A stretch of DNA of 64,000 nt from Halopseudomonas pertucinogena (lineage in GTDB: Bacteria; Pseudomonadota; Gammaproteobacteria; Pseudomonadales; Pseudomonadaceae), in the NCBI RefSeq assembly GCF_014646575.1, contig NZ_BMNN01000001.1:186001-250000 (forward strand), given 5' to 3'. Of the stretch, positions 43,763-52,176 are shown piece after piece. The position numbers and the translations under genes are program-made. Each line of letters begins with the position of its first letter. Position 1 is the stretch's first letter. Under the pieces are notes generated by a model that saw nothing but the letters and a program-made list of their open reading frames with translations, was not told the DNA's origin and did not search any database.

Positions 43763-44305
43763 ATGAGCGCCCGGCCTGAATCGGCGGGTGCGCCGTTGCT
43801 GGTACTCGGCAAGATCGTATCGGTTCACGGTATACGCGGAGCGGTAAAGGTGTATTCGCACACCCAGCCGCTGGACAACGTGCTGAACTACCCCGTCTGG
43901 ACGCTCCGGAAAGGGCAGCAACAGCAGCAGGTGTCCGTTATCGCAGGGCGTGTTCAGGGACGTGTTCTGGTGGTTCAGCTCAAGGGGCTGAGAGACCGGA
44001 ATGAGGCTCTGGAGCTGGTGGATTGGGAGATCTGCGTTCCGCAATCCGAACTGCCCGACCTGTCGGAAGGCGAGTATTACTGGCATCAGTTGGTGGGTCT
44101 GCAGGTAGTGACCCTTGAGGGGCAACTGCTCGGTCGTATCGACCACCTGCTGGAAACCGGCTCCAACGATGTCATGGTGGTAAGGCCCTGTGCGGGCAGT
44201 ATCGATCAGCGCGAGCGGCTGTTGCCGTATCTGCCTGACCTGTACGTAAAGCACATCGACCTGAGCGAAGGTGTCATGCAGGTCGACTGGGATGCGGAGT
44301 TCTGA
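43763..44305 (+). CDS. rimM: 16S rRNA processing factor RimM
   Basis: A 180-residue protein. The N-terminal RimM barrel has VLGKIVSVHGIRGAVKVYSHT, and the PRC-barrel-like C-terminal half has YYWHQLVGLQVVTLEGQLLGRIDHLLETGSNDVMVV. It helps assemble the 30S head with bS16 and uS19. It begins two bases after the rpsP stop. Confidence 0.95.
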   Translation: MSARPESAGAPLLVLGKIVSVHGIRGAVKVYSHTQPLDNVLNYPVWTLRKGQQQQQVSVIAGRVQGRVLVVQLKGLRDRNEALELVDWEICVPQSELPDLSEGEYYWHQLVGLQVVTLEGQLLGRIDHLLETGSNDVMVVRPCAGSIDQRERLLPYLPDLYVKHIDLSEGVMQVDWDAEF

Positions 44306-44308
44306 CCG

Positions 44309-45058
44309 GTGTGGGCCGGTGTGGTTACCCTGTTTCCCGAGATGTTCACGGCGTTGACCGGGCACGGTGTGACCGGGAGGGCCGTCAAGCGGGGCCAGTT
44401 GACTGTCGAGTACAGCAATCCCCGTGACCATGCCCACGACCGGCACCGTACGGTCGATGATCGGCCCTTCGGGGGCGGCCCGGGCATGCTGATGAAGGTC
44501 GAGCCCTTGCTGGAGGCCATTGAAGCCATCCGCGAGAAGGCTCCCTCCACCCCGCGGGTGATCTATCTCTCACCGCAGGGGCAGCCGCTGACCCAGCAAC
44601 GGGCAGAGGAGCTGGCGCAACTGGACAGCCTGGTGCTGCTGTGCGGCCGCTACGAGGGTATCGACGAGCGCATCATCGAGATGTGTGTCGACGAGGAGAT
44701 TTCCATCGGAGACTATGTGTTGTCCGGTGGCGAGCTGGGAGCCATGGTGCTCCTGGATGCGGTAACCCGGCTGATCCCCGGCGTGCTCGGGCATGCGGAT
44801 TCAGCAGTGGAGGATTCATTTTCGGAAGGGTGGCTGGATTGTCCGCACTACACCCGGCCGGAAGAGTTTGCAGGGCAGCGCGTACCGGAGGTGCTGCTCA
44901 GTGGTAATCATGAACTGATCCGGCGCTGGCGACTCAAGCAGTCCCTGGGCAGAACCTGGCAGCGACGCCCGGAACTGCTGAAGGAGCTGACGTTGAGCAA
45001 AGAACAGCAGCAACTGCTGGCGGAATACATCCGCGAGCAGGAAACCGATAACCATTGA
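44309..45058 (+). CDS. trmD: tRNA (guanine-37-N1)-methyltransferase TrmD
   Basis: A 249-residue SPOUT methyltransferase with a GTG start ([13 protein letters not shown]). [18 protein letters not shown] and [13 protein letters not shown]...[12 protein letters not shown] form the trefoil-knot S-adenosylmethionine site. It methylates G37 of tRNAs to prevent frameshifting. The N-terminus and the length are closer to the enterobacterial form than to the slightly extended P. aeruginosa form I recall. It is three bases after rimM. Confidence 0.96.
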   Translation: MWAGVVTLFPEMFTALTGHGVTGRAVKRGQLTVEYSNPRDHAHDRHRTVDDRPFGGGPGMLMKVEPLLEAIEAIREKAPSTPRVIYLSPQGQPLTQQRAEELAQLDSLVLLCGRYEGIDERIIEMCVDEEISIGDYVLSGGELGAMVLLDAVTRLIPGVLGHADSAVEDSFSEGWLDCPHYTRPEEFAGQRVPEVLLSGNHELIRRWRLKQSLGRTWQRRPELLKELTLSKEQQQLLAEYIREQETDNH

Positions 45059-45090
45059 AGCAAGTCCGGCGGCTTGTAGGAGTTTTAGAA

Positions 45091-45438
45091 ATGTCCAACA
45101 TCATTGCCCAGCTCGAAGCCGAGCAAATGAACCGTGAAATCCCTGCGTTCGCGCCGGGTGACACTGTCATCGTCCAGGTAAAAGTGAAAGAAGGCGATCG
45201 TCAGCGTCTGCAGGCCTTCGAAGGCGTGGTTATCGGTAAGCGTAACCGTGGTCTGAACTCCGCCTTCACCGTGCGCAAGATCTCCAGCGGTGTCGGCGTC
45301 GAGCGTACCTTCCAGACCTACTCCCCGATGGTTGACAGCATCACTGTCAAGCGCCGTGGTGACGTGCGCAAGGCCAAGCTGTACTACCTGCGCGCCCTGT
45401 CCGGTAAGGCCGCTCGTATCAAGGAAAAGCTCAACTGA
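45091..45438 (+). CDS. rplS: 50S ribosomal protein bL19
   Basis: A 115-residue protein, [20 protein letters not shown] and [29 protein letters not shown], as expected for bL19 at the 30S-50S interface. It is the last gene of the operon and is followed by a strong intrinsic terminator. GTAGGAG is the ribosome site. Confidence 0.97.
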   Translation: MSNIIAQLEAEQMNREIPAFAPGDTVIVQVKVKEGDRQRLQAFEGVVIGKRNRGLNSAFTVRKISSGVGVERTFQTYSPMVDSITVKRRGDVRKAKLYYLRALSGKAARIKEKLN

Positions 45439-45462
45439 TCGAGCCTGTACCTGGTACCACAG

Positions 45463-45486
45463 AAAACCGCCTTCGGGCGGTTTTTT
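45463..45486 (+). terminator. Rho-independent terminator of the rpsP-rplS operon
   Basis: AAAACCGCC-TTCG-GGCGGTTTT followed by TT is a textbook stem with a stable TTCG tetraloop and T-run, 25 bases after the rplS stop. It overlaps the approach to the convergent kinase gene, so it may work in both directions. Confidence 0.95.
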
Positions 45487-45487
45487 G

Positions 45488-46831
45488 TTATCCGGGATTT
45501 GTCCTGGCAAGCGCCAGAGTGATTTCAGCGATCAGCCCACCCGTTGGCCGTGGCTTGAGTTCGAGCGCGCCGCCGAATCGCGTAGTGATGGCGCGGACAA
45601 TGGAGATGCCCAGGCCGGCGCCATCCTGATATTGACGCCCCCGGTCGCCCCGCCAGAATCGGCGGCCGATCTGCCGCAGCTGCTCGGGGTCCATTCCCGG
45701 GCCCTGATCGGCCACCGCAATGACGCAGCGCCGGGCCGGATGGTCGAAAGCGGCCGTTATCTCGATGGGGGTACCCTCCGGTGAATAGCGCAGCGCGTTA
45801 TCCACCAGGTTCCGCAATGCCGTTTCCAGCAGCGATCTGGGCAGCGGGGTGCCGGCATCGTTACCCGTCACGGTGAAGATCAACCGGCTTCGCTGGCTGG
45901 CCTCGGTGCGATCCAGCACTTCCTCCACGGCAGCCAGCACCGAAATGCATTCATCGCCTTTGGTGGGAACGGCCTCGGTGCGCGCCAGGGTCATCATCTG
46001 GTCGAGAATGCGGCGCAGTCGACGTACTCCTTCCTCGGCGCTGGCGAGCGAGGCTTGCGCGTCTTCGCCGTCACTCAGGCGTGCCACCTGCAGATGGGTG
46101 TCGATGACGGTCAGCGGTGTGCGCAGTTCATGGGCGGCCGCGTCGGTGAAGGCGCGCTGGCTTGCGAGCGCCTGGGCCAGACGGGCCAGCAGCGCATTCA
46201 TCGCATCAAGGACCGGGCGCAGTTCGGTGGGTGAACGGCCGACCACAATCGGCGTGATGTCATCCGTGTCCCTGGCGCGCAGCTGTTCGCGCAGCGCTTC
46301 CAGCGGGGCCAGACCGCGCCCGATACCCATCCAGAGGGCCGCCAGGCCGCCCAGAAAGGCGATCAGGAAAGGCACACCCGCCGCGCCCAGCAGGTTGTTG
46401 ATCAGTACGTTCCGCTCATCGATGCGGTCCGCTGTGGTGATCTGGTAGCCGTTGTCGTGGAGGATATAGACCCGCCACTGCCTGCCTTCCACTTCCCGGG
46501 TACTGTAACCGGCGGGGAGGGTGGCGAAATCCGACGTGGGAACGCTGCCGGTGCTGGCCAGTACCTCTCCGCGCAGCGCCCGGATTTCGCAGGCGATGCC
46601 TTCCTTGCCACTGACGCGCACTGCATCGGTGAAGTTTGCCGGCGAGGCATTCGGGTCCAGTGCTGCCCCTTCGAGCAGGCCCGCGACCATGCGGGCCGAC
46701 ATGGCCAGCCGGCCATCCAGGGTGCGGTCCAGGTTGGCGCGCATGCCCTGCGTCATCCAGGCTGCAGCCAGTGCCCAGAGCACCATCAGGGCGATGCCGG
46801 TGATCAGCACCGCACGCAGGCGCAGGCTCAT
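45488..46831 (-). CDS. Sensor histidine kinase (QseC/TctE type)
   Basis: A 447-residue kinase. The first helix (about 7-28) and second (about 150-172) frame a periplasmic domain with EGIACEIRALRGEVLASTG. A HAMP region follows, then H-box FTDAAAHELRTPLTVIDTH, N-box ETALRNLVDNALRYSP, and G-boxes DQGPGMD and GAGLGISIVRAI. It starts overlapping the regulator stop by ATGA. Placement between the rplS operon and tsdBA, and a PmrA/QseB-type box in the divergent tsdB promoter, point to control of thiosulfate oxidation. The stimulus is unknown. Confidence 0.9.
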   Translation of the reverse strand: MSLRLRAVLITGIALMVLWALAAAWMTQGMRANLDRTLDGRLAMSARMVAGLLEGAALDPNASPANFTDAVRVSGKEGIACEIRALRGEVLASTGSVPTSDFATLPAGYSTREVEGRQWRVYILHDNGYQITTADRIDERNVLINNLLGAAGVPFLIAFLGGLAALWMGIGRGLAPLEALREQLRARDTDDITPIVVGRSPTELRPVLDAMNALLARLAQALASQRAFTDAAAHELRTPLTVIDTHLQVARLSDGEDAQASLASAEEGVRRLRRILDQMMTLARTEAVPTKGDECISVLAAVEEVLDRTEASQRSRLIFTVTGNDAGTPLPRSLLETALRNLVDNALRYSPEGTPIEITAAFDHPARRCVIAVADQGPGMDPEQLRQIGRRFWRGDRGRQYQDGAGLGISIVRAITTRFGGALELKPRPTGGLIAEITLALARTNPG

Positions 46832-47496
46832 TGGGAGCAGCTCCAGCCCAGCCGGTAGCCAAGCCCACGGGCGGTTTCGATGGCCTCCGCGCCGAGCTTT
46901 CTCCGGATATTGTGAATATGCACGCTGAGCGCATTGCTGCTGACTTCCTCACCGAGGCCATACAGGCGCTCATTGAGCGCGTCGGAGGATACCCAGCGCC
47001 CATCGGCGGCCGCCAGGTGAACCAGCAGATCGACCTCCCGGCGTGACAGGGTGACCGGCTCGCCACCCAGCCAGGCGAGACCGCTGTCCGGCTCCAGGCG
47101 CAACGGTCCGGCCTCGATGGTCTGGACAGCCCGGCCCTGGGTGCGCCTGACCAGCGCGTGCAACCGAGCGGCGAGCTCGCGCAGGTCGAACGGTTTGACC
47201 AGATAGTCATCGGCACCGCTCTGCAGACCGGCGAGCCGGTGTTCGATGGCGTCCCGTGCCGACAGCACCAGTACCGGAAGCTCGGGCTCGAAACGTCGCA
47301 TTCTGGTCATCAATTCCAGACCTTCGAGGTCGGGGAGGCCGAGGTCGAGGATCAATGCCTGAAAGGTGTCCTCGAGTTGCGCCGTCTCCGCGGCAGCAGC
47401 GGTATCCACATGGCGCACGGAAATTCCGTGTTTGCGTAGTCCGGCGACAATACCCTGACCGATGAGGATGTCGTCCTCTACCAACAGAACGCGCAT
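46828..47496 (-). CDS. OmpR-family response regulator (QseB/PmrA type)
   Basis: A 222-residue regulator starting MRVLLVEDDILIGQG. The phospho-acceptor Asp lies in ALILDLGLPDLEG, Lys in LVKPFDLREL, and the winged-helix domain in SSNALSVHIHNIRRKLG and ARGLGYRLGW. This sequence type (QseB/PmrA/TctD branch) binds tandem YTTAAx half-sites 11 bp apart. Such a box is present in the divergent gap before tsdB. The ribosome site is weak. Confidence 0.9.
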   Translation of the reverse strand: MRVLLVEDDILIGQGIVAGLRKHGISVRHVDTAAAAETAQLEDTFQALILDLGLPDLEGLELMTRMRRFEPELPVLVLSARDAIEHRLAGLQSGADDYLVKPFDLRELAARLHALVRRTQGRAVQTIEAGPLRLEPDSGLAWLGGEPVTLSRREVDLLVHLAAADGRWVSSDALNERLYGLGEEVSSNALSVHIHNIRRKLGAEAIETARGLGYRLGWSCSQ

Positions 47497-47575
47497 ATTC
47501 GATCTCTGCGTTGAAAAAGACCATCTTAGGCCAGAGCGTTGATGTACGTCAGCCATGGATCGCGGGTGTGCTTCC

Positions 47576-47603
47576 TTTAACATTTGCTTAATCGGGCTAT
47601 GCT
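47576..47603 (+). promoter_or_regulatory. PmrA/QseB-type box and -10 of the tsdBA promoter
   Basis: TTTAAC-ATTTG-CTTAAT (47576-47592) fits YTTAAx-N5-YTTAAx. Five bases later a -10 TATGCT (47598-47603) begins. The box overlaps the expected -35, the exact arrangement of promoters activated by PmrA/QseB regulators. It faces tsdB, whose GTG start is 71 bp downstream, and lies in the divergent gap with the two-component genes. Confidence 0.6.
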
Positions 47604-47673
47604 AAAAGCACGCCTCGCGTCAGATAGACAGCGATGCCAGAGCCGCGCAACGCGGCGACTTCAGGAGTTCAAA

Positions 47674-48340
47674 GTGCTAAGAAAACATATCCGGGGGGGC
47701 TGCTGGTGCCATCTGCCTGCTGACCCTGCCGCTGGGTGTGGCGGCCGCACCATCGGCCGGTGATCCAGAACAGGGCAAGGCCGCAGCGGCGGTCTGCGCC
47801 AGCTGCCACCAGGTGGACGGCAGCGGCCAGAACAATCCCAACGGCGAATCCTGGCCCCGATTGGCCGGGCTGGATGCCGGTTACATCGCGCGGCAGTTGC
47901 AGGCCTACAAGGCCGGCACGCGGCAGAACCCCAGCATGCAGGCCTTTGCCCAGATGCTTGATGATCAGCAGATCGCCGATGTGTCTGCCTGGTTCGCCAG
48001 CCTCCCGGCGACCGCTGGCCAGTCGGCTGCGGCGCAGGGCCATTCGGAGGAATTGCTCAAGCGCGGCGAGCAACTGGCCACCGAAGGTGACTGGAGCAAA
48101 TATATTGTGCCCTGCTCGAGCTGCCATGGTCCGGATAACCTGGGTGCCGGCACCGTATTCCCCGCGATCGCCGGCCAGCACTTCGGCTACATCCGCGATC
48201 AGCTGCTCGCCTGGCAGCAGGGGTCCCGCAAGAACGACCCGCAGCGCCTGATGGCCACCATCGCCGAGCGCATGAGCAGTGACGACATCAACGCCGTTGC
48301 CGCCTGGCTTTCCTCCCAGCCGGCCACCGCCGAACAGTAA
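47674..48340 (+). CDS. tsdB: TsdB-like diheme cytochrome c with an apparent frameshift in the signal peptide
   Basis: The frame holding both c-heme sites (CASCH and CSSCH) is a c4-type diheme cytochrome of about 200 residues. Upstream in that frame a signal-peptide core (GAAGAICLLTLPLGVAAAP) is visible, but a TAA blocks any ATG, GTG or TTG before it. A GTG at 47674, six bases after AGGAG, opens another frame beginning MLRKHIRG. The two join perfectly if one G is removed from the seven-G run at 47693-47699. TsdB passes electrons from TsdA to oxidases. Either the tract is a sequencing error, the gene is broken, or the tract is variable. A caller without correction would start at GTG 47738. Confidence 0.8.
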
Positions 48341-48352
48341 GGGGCGAGCAGT

Positions 48353-49393
48353 ATGACTATTTTCAATTCCTGGATGCCCCGGCTGCGGACCGGCCTGCTG
48401 GTCGCCCTGGGATCCCTGTTGGCTGCGCCTCTGGCCCAGGCCCAGACCGAACTGTCCGAGGAAAGCCTGGCGGTCCTGGCCAGCATGGCACCCGGTGCAC
48501 CGGCGCCCACCGCCGACAGTTTTGTTCATATTCCGCCGACCATGGAGGATCTGGAGGCGTCGTCGCTGCATCCGGAACTCAAGCGGGTGATCCGCCGTGG
48601 GTACGACATCTTTACCAACACCCAACAGTTTCGCGACGAGTATGTCTTCAATGACATGAATTGCAGCAGTTGCCACCTGGGGGCGGGGCGGTTGCCGTTC
48701 TCCGGGCCGATCTGGCCGGCGGCGGTTACCCTGCCGGACTACCGACCGAAGAACGATCACGTCAACAATCTGGAAGAGCGCATCGCCGGCTGCTTCACCT
48801 ACTCCATGAACGGCAAGCCGCCGGCCTACGGCAGTGATGACATGATCGCGCTGGCAACCTACCACCAGTGGCTGGCCAGTGGCGTGCCCATGTATCCAAC
48901 CGGCAAGCTGTATGGGCGTGGCTTCCCTCGGCTCGACGAGCCTGCCGAAAAGCCCGACTACGAGCGCGGCAAGGAGACCTATGCAGCTCAGTGCTCGATC
49001 TGCCATGGTGATGAGGGGGCGGGTCTGAGCGTCCGTGGCGAGGTGGTGTTTCCGCCGGTATGGGGCGACAACTCCTACAACTGGGGAGCGGGCATCAGTC
49101 GGGTATTTACTCTGGCCTCCTTCATCAAGCACAACATGCCGCTGGGCCAGCCCAATAGCCTGACCGACCAGCAGGCCTGGGATCTCGCGCAATTCATCGA
49201 TTCACAGGAGCGGCCGCAGGACCCGCGCTACACGGGCGACGTGAAGGAAACCCTGGAGCTGTACCGCGACACCTTCCACAAGCACACCATGTACGGCCAG
49301 GAAGTGAATGGCCGGGTGCTGGGCGACCACGATAACGTGGGCCGCAAGGATTTCCTCAAGCCCGACGTGCTGCGCGATCGCACCTACGATTGA
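48353..49393 (+). CDS. tsdA: Thiosulfate dehydrogenase TsdA
   Basis: A 346-residue periplasmic diheme enzyme that joins two thiosulfates into tetrathionate. The signal peptide ends at PLAQAQ. Heme sites are CSSCH (104-108) and CSICH (214-218). The hallmark active-site Cys heme ligand is in the IAGCFTYSMNGK block (Cys147), with PFSGPIWPAAVTLPDYRPKN before it, both typical of TsdA. It is 12 bp after tsdB, forming a tsdBA operon as known from Stutzerimonas. The pair can run either oxidation or tetrathionate reduction, so the direction in vivo is not certain. Confidence 0.9.
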   Translation: MTIFNSWMPRLRTGLLVALGSLLAAPLAQAQTELSEESLAVLASMAPGAPAPTADSFVHIPPTMEDLEASSLHPELKRVIRRGYDIFTNTQQFRDEYVFNDMNCSSCHLGAGRLPFSGPIWPAAVTLPDYRPKNDHVNNLEERIAGCFTYSMNGKPPAYGSDDMIALATYHQWLASGVPMYPTGKLYGRGFPRLDEPAEKPDYERGKETYAAQCSICHGDEGAGLSVRGEVVFPPVWGDNSYNWGAGISRVFTLASFIKHNMPLGQPNSLTDQQAWDLAQFIDSQERPQDPRYTGDVKETLELYRDTFHKHTMYGQEVNGRVLGDHDNVGRKDFLKPDVLRDRTYD

Positions 49394-49403
49394 CCTCCCT
49401 CCG

Positions 49404-49432
49404 CGAAGCGGGACGGCTACCGTCCCGCTTCG
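49404..49432 (+). terminator. Hairpin after tsdA
   Basis: CGAAGCGGGACG and CGTCCCGCTTCG form a perfect 12-bp stem with a 5-base loop, followed by TTT, eight bases after the tsdA stop. It ends the tsdBA transcript. Confidence 0.8.
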
Positions 49433-49520
49433 TTTCCCGTCTGGCCGCCGTCACGCCTTCAGTTTCGCTTAATCGAGCAGGTGCAATATTGCCCGAAAGC
49501 CTCGTCTGAAGGAGTCGACA

Positions 49521-51341
49521 TTGTCGTTCGGTTATCAACACGCCCTGGCGCTTGTCCTGCTGTTGCTGCATGCCACCGGCAGTGCCGCCAGCAGCGGCCT
49601 GTTCACCTGGGGACAGCAGCCCGATCTGCTGGAGGCCGCAGAGGTTTTTACCCTGGCAGAGGTCGAGCAGCAGGGCGAGCGGTATGCGGCCAAGGGGCAA
49701 GTCAGCGAGGGTTATTACGTCTACCGCCACTCTCTGAAACTGGTTGACGACCAGGGTGAGCCGGTCGAATTGGCGCTGAGCGAGGGCGCAGCCCAGCATG
49801 ACGAGTTCTTCGGTGACACCGAAATCTACACCGGTGACATGCTGGAGCTGGGCTTCCCGGCAGATACATCGGGCCCGCTGACGCTGCACTGGCAGGGCTG
49901 TGCGGAAGTCGGCTTCTGTTATCCGCCGGAGACGCTGCAGGTGGATGTAGCTGCAGCGGGCACAGCGCCGGCCGCACCCGCAGCCGCCGTAACCAGCTCC
50001 CCGGCCGTGGATGATGCGTCGTCGAGTGCCGTGATGGGTGAGGATCAGCAGGCGGCGCAGCGCCTGGCCACCCTGGGGCCGGTAGCGGGTACGCTGCTGT
50101 TCTTCGGCTTCGGTCTGCTGCTGGCCTTCACGCCCTGCACCTTGCCGATGATTCCCATTGTCTCCAGCATGGTGGTCGGCAGCCAGGCCAGGCCCGGCCG
50201 GGCCTTCATGCTGTCGCTCTGCTATGTGGTGGCGATGGCGGTGACCTATGCGGCAGTCGGGGTAGCGGCGGGGCTGGCCGGTGCCAACCTGCAGGCGACC
50301 CTGCAATCGCCCTGGCTGTTGGGCGCCTTCGCCGCCCTGTTCGTGGTGCTGGCCAGCGCGCTGTTTGGCGTGTTCACCCTGCGGCTGCCATCGGCCCTGG
50401 TGAATCGGGTCGAGTCGGCAGGGCGCGGGCAGGCGGGTGGCAGCCTGGTCGGCGCCACCGCCCTGGGCTTTCTGTCCGCTTTGCTGGTGGGCCCCTGCAT
50501 GACCGCGCCGCTGGCCGGTGCGCTGCTGTACATCGGGCAGACCGGTAGCGCCGTCTATGGTGGCCTGGCCCTGTTTGCTCTGGGTCTGGGCATGGGGCTG
50601 CCGCTGCTGGCGATCGCGACCTTCGGCGCGCGCATCCTGCCCAAGCCCGGTGCCTGGATGGAGCGGGTGAATATCGCCTTTGGCTACCTCATGGTCGGCA
50701 TGGCCGTGATGATGCTGGACCGGTTCCTGCACGGCACCCTGAGCCTGCTGCTCTGGGGCGCCTGGATATTGTCGATTGCTATTGGTTTGCTCGCTTGGGC
50801 CCAGGCGGTGGTGGCCAGGCCGCGCCTGAAGTGGGCACTGCGTACGGGCGCAAGCTTCGTCGGGCTGTGGTCAATATTGATGTTGCTGGGCGCGGCGTCC
50901 GGCGGCAGCTCGGTATTGCAGCCGCTGACCCACCTGGGCGGCGGCGGTTCGGCGCCGGCGTCCGCCCCGTCTGTGCCGGACTATGTGCAGGCCAAGTCGG
51001 TGGAGGATGTGGACGCCCGCCTGGCTGAAGCCGCCGCGCGGGGAGAGTGGACACTGATCGATTTCTACGCCGACTGGTGTGTCAGCTGCCACGTGATCGA
51101 GCGCAATGTTTTCGGTGATCCGGTGGTGGCGGAGCGCCTGGCGCGCATGCAGATAGTACGGCCGGATGTCACCAAGAACGATGCGGTGGACCAGGCGCTG
51201 CTAAGGCACTGGGGCGTGCTGGGGCCGCCCACGCTGATCCTGGTCGGCCCGGATGGCACCGAGCGCCGTGATCTGCGGATGGTCGGCGAAATCAATGCGA
51301 GCGAATTTCTCAACCGTCTGAATGCAGCAGGTACCCCATGA
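49521..51341 (+). CDS. dsbD: Thiol:disulfide interchange protein DsbD
   Basis: A 606-residue inner-membrane electron carrier. A TTG start follows GAAGGAG. After a signal peptide the N-terminal DsbD-alpha domain has GCAEVGFCYPP, the membrane domain has eight helices with FTPCTLPMIP and GPCMTAPLAGAL cysteines, and the C-terminal thioredoxin domain has ADWCVSCH. It moves reducing power from cytoplasmic thioredoxin to periplasmic partners, here probably the TlpA and DsbG proteins encoded next. The stop overlaps the next ATG (ATGA). Confidence 0.92.
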   Translation: MSFGYQHALALVLLLLHATGSAASSGLFTWGQQPDLLEAAEVFTLAEVEQQGERYAAKGQVSEGYYVYRHSLKLVDDQGEPVELALSEGAAQHDEFFGDTEIYTGDMLELGFPADTSGPLTLHWQGCAEVGFCYPPETLQVDVAAAGTAPAAPAAAVTSSPAVDDASSSAVMGEDQQAAQRLATLGPVAGTLLFFGFGLLLAFTPCTLPMIPIVSSMVVGSQARPGRAFMLSLCYVVAMAVTYAAVGVAAGLAGANLQATLQSPWLLGAFAALFVVLASALFGVFTLRLPSALVNRVESAGRGQAGGSLVGATALGFLSALLVGPCMTAPLAGALLYIGQTGSAVYGGLALFALGLGMGLPLLAIATFGARILPKPGAWMERVNIAFGYLMVGMAVMMLDRFLHGTLSLLLWGAWILSIAIGLLAWAQAVVARPRLKWALRTGASFVGLWSILMLLGAASGGSSVLQPLTHLGGGGSAPASAPSVPDYVQAKSVEDVDARLAEAAARGEWTLIDFYADWCVSCHVIERNVFGDPVVAERLARMQIVRPDVTKNDAVDQALLRHWGVLGPPTLILVGPDGTERRDLRMVGEINASEFLNRLNAAGTP

Positions 51342-52174
51342 TGAGTATTGGTCCGTTCTCCATCAAAGTCGTCGGCGTTGGTGCCGCCATCCTGCTCGCC
51401 TGGCTGGTGACCCGTGCGGTTGCCAGGCGGATGGGCGACGATGTTTCTCCCAAACTGGCCGGCGCTGTGCTGTTCGATGCGGTGTTCTGGGGGTTGATAG
51501 CCGCGAGGCTCGGGTATGTCGCCTTCTGGTGGGAGGATTATTTCGCCAAACCCATGTCGATAATCGCCATCGGCGATGGCGGCTTTACCTGGTGGGTAGG
51601 TGTGCTGTTCGCGCTGGCGTTTATCGGCTGGCGAGCCCGGAACATGCGCATGCTGCGGCGGGCGGCGCTGGCGGGTGTGCTGACCGGGGTCGCGGCCTGG
51701 TTCCTCACTGGCAGGGTGGTGGGCCTGCTGCATCATTCGCCGCCCATGCCGGACCTGCAGCTGGCCACCCTGGAGGAGGAGCCCGTGTCGCTGCTGAGCT
51801 ACCAGGGCCGCCCGACCGTGGTCAATCTCTGGGCCACCTGGTGCCCGCCGTGCCGCCGGGAAATGCCCGTCTTCGAGCAGGCGCAATCCGAGTTCCCGGA
51901 CGTGAACATCGTCATGGTCAACCAGGGCGAAAGCGCCGAGCAGGCGCAGGCCTTCCTGACAGGTCAGGGCCTGACGCTGAGCAACGTGCTGCTGGATCCC
52001 TTTTCCCGCGCCATGAACGCGACCGGCGCGCGCGCGCTGCCGACCACCCTGTTCTTCGATGCCGAAGGTGAACTGGTGAATTCGCACATGGGCGAGCTCA
52101 CCATGGCCAGCTTCAAGAGCAACATGGCCCGCCATTTCTCACAATCTGCCCAACCCCTTTCCGACGAGGAATAA
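51338..52174 (+). CDS. Membrane-anchored TlpA-type thioredoxin with an Lgt-like N-terminal domain
   Basis: A 278-residue protein. Three or four N-terminal helices contain FDAVFWGLIAARLGYVAF and GGFTWWVGVLFALAF, resembling part of prolipoprotein diacylglyceryl transferase (Lgt) but too short to be the enzyme. The C-terminal TlpA domain has WATWCPPCRREMPVFEQ (CPPC) and the cis-Pro segment RALPTTLFF. It is a periplasmic disulfide reductase fed by DsbD. It lies between dsbD and dsbG in one operon with 2-base spacing to dsbG. Confidence 0.85.
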   Translation: MMSIGPFSIKVVGVGAAILLAWLVTRAVARRMGDDVSPKLAGAVLFDAVFWGLIAARLGYVAFWWEDYFAKPMSIIAIGDGGFTWWVGVLFALAFIGWRARNMRMLRRAALAGVLTGVAAWFLTGRVVGLLHHSPPMPDLQLATLEEEPVSLLSYQGRPTVVNLWATWCPPCRREMPVFEQAQSEFPDVNIVMVNQGESAEQAQAFLTGQGLTLSNVLLDPFSRAMNATGARALPTTLFFDAEGELVNSHMGELTMASFKSNMARHFSQSAQPLSDEE

Positions 52175-52176
52175 TC

